Source of the DNA: Hydrogenimonas sp.
Lineage (GTDB): Bacteria; Campylobacterota; Campylobacteria; Campylobacterales; Hydrogenimonadaceae
Direction: 5' to 3'
Length of the DNA stretch: 6,363 nucleotides
Assembly (NCBI RefSeq): GCF_029933015.1
Contig: NZ_JAOZOZ010000093.1
Coordinates: forward strand, 1 to 6,363
A program made the translations under genes and the position numbers. The notes beneath the pieces are model-generated. The model made no database searches. It was given only the letters and a program-made list of their open reading frames with translations, and was not told the DNA's origin. Below are positions 6,306 to 6,363 of the stretch, piece by piece. Each line of letters opens with the position of its first letter. Positions within the stretch are counted from its first letter, which is position 1.

Positions 6306-6363
6306 GAATTGAGTGCTGAGTGCTGAGTGCTGAGTGCTGAGTGCTGAGTGCTGAGTGCTGAGT
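6306..6363. repeat. Heptad tandem repeat, GAATTGA then 7 GTGCTGA units
   Basis: One GAATTGA (6306-6312) is followed by seven exact GTGCTGA units (6313-6361) and two bases of an eighth, so the array runs off the right edge. The unit differs from the complement of the left-end TCAACAC unit by a single C/T change. The unit order matches the left array when both are read outward from the operon. It sits about 45 bp upstream of the putative -10 of the operon. Confidence 0.97.

Noticed and set aside
1..6363. Composite transposon or insertion sequence with terminal inverted repeats.
   Set aside because: The inverted ends consist entirely of heptads, no transposase or integrase is encoded, and the enclosed genes are an ordinary housekeeping-type operon. 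No target-site duplication can be judged from the window.
1..6363. Telomere-like ends of a linear molecule, since the GT-rich strand runs 5' to 3' outward at both edges.
   Set aside because: The right edge stops in mid-unit and both edges are simply where the window ends. Breaks of an assembly at tandem repeats would look the same, and no telomere or linear-replicon genes are present.

Overview
This window is one compact, single-strand operon of six genes, all read on the minus strand, bounded at both window edges by arrays of 7-bp tandem repeats. The genes are a textbook MoxR/Bat cluster ("Bacteroides aerotolerance" family). In transcription order they are a MoxR-type AAA+ ATPase (6229-5282), a DUF58 protein (5272-4436), a small one-helix membrane protein resembling DUF4381 (4439-4038), BatA (VWA, 4048-3146), a BatB-BatC fusion (VWA plus TPR, 3144-1504) and BatD (1520-78). 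The six junctions are either overlaps of 4, 11 and 17 nt or gaps of 1 and 9 nt, so a single transcript with translational coupling is very likely.

The protein content, gene order and BatB-TPR fusion fit a Gram-negative bacterium. A mid-GC member of the Campylobacterota (Sulfurovum/Sulfurimonas/Hydrogenimonas type) is my best guess from family resemblance; no taxonomic marker is present. From family knowledge, MoxR would act as a cytosolic AAA+ chaperone. BatA and BatB would be inner-membrane VWA proteins, the TPR part and BatD would provide envelope protein-protein contacts, and DUF58 and the DUF4381-like protein would link them. The exact substrate of such systems is not settled.

Region by region: 1-99 is a heptad array, seven TCAACAC units then six TCAATTC units and one 8-bp variant. 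It overlaps the 3' end of batD, whose stop codon lies inside the repeats. 78-6229 is the operon with no intergenic space. 6230-6305 is the AT-rich leader and putative promoter region. 6306-6363 is a second heptad array, GAATTGA then seven GTGCTGA units, running off the window.

The most unusual point is the repeat architecture. Read outward from the operon, both arrays have the same order (GAATTGA first, then GTGYTGA). Positions 1-56 and 6306-6361 therefore form a 56-bp imperfect inverted repeat, with exactly one C/T difference in each of seven heptads. The heptads contain a stop in every frame when read outward and none when read inward. A second point is that the DUF58 protein appears to have lost its metal-ion (MIDAS) residues, while BatA and BatB keep theirs. 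The genes themselves are a known system; I do not see a new enzymatic system here.
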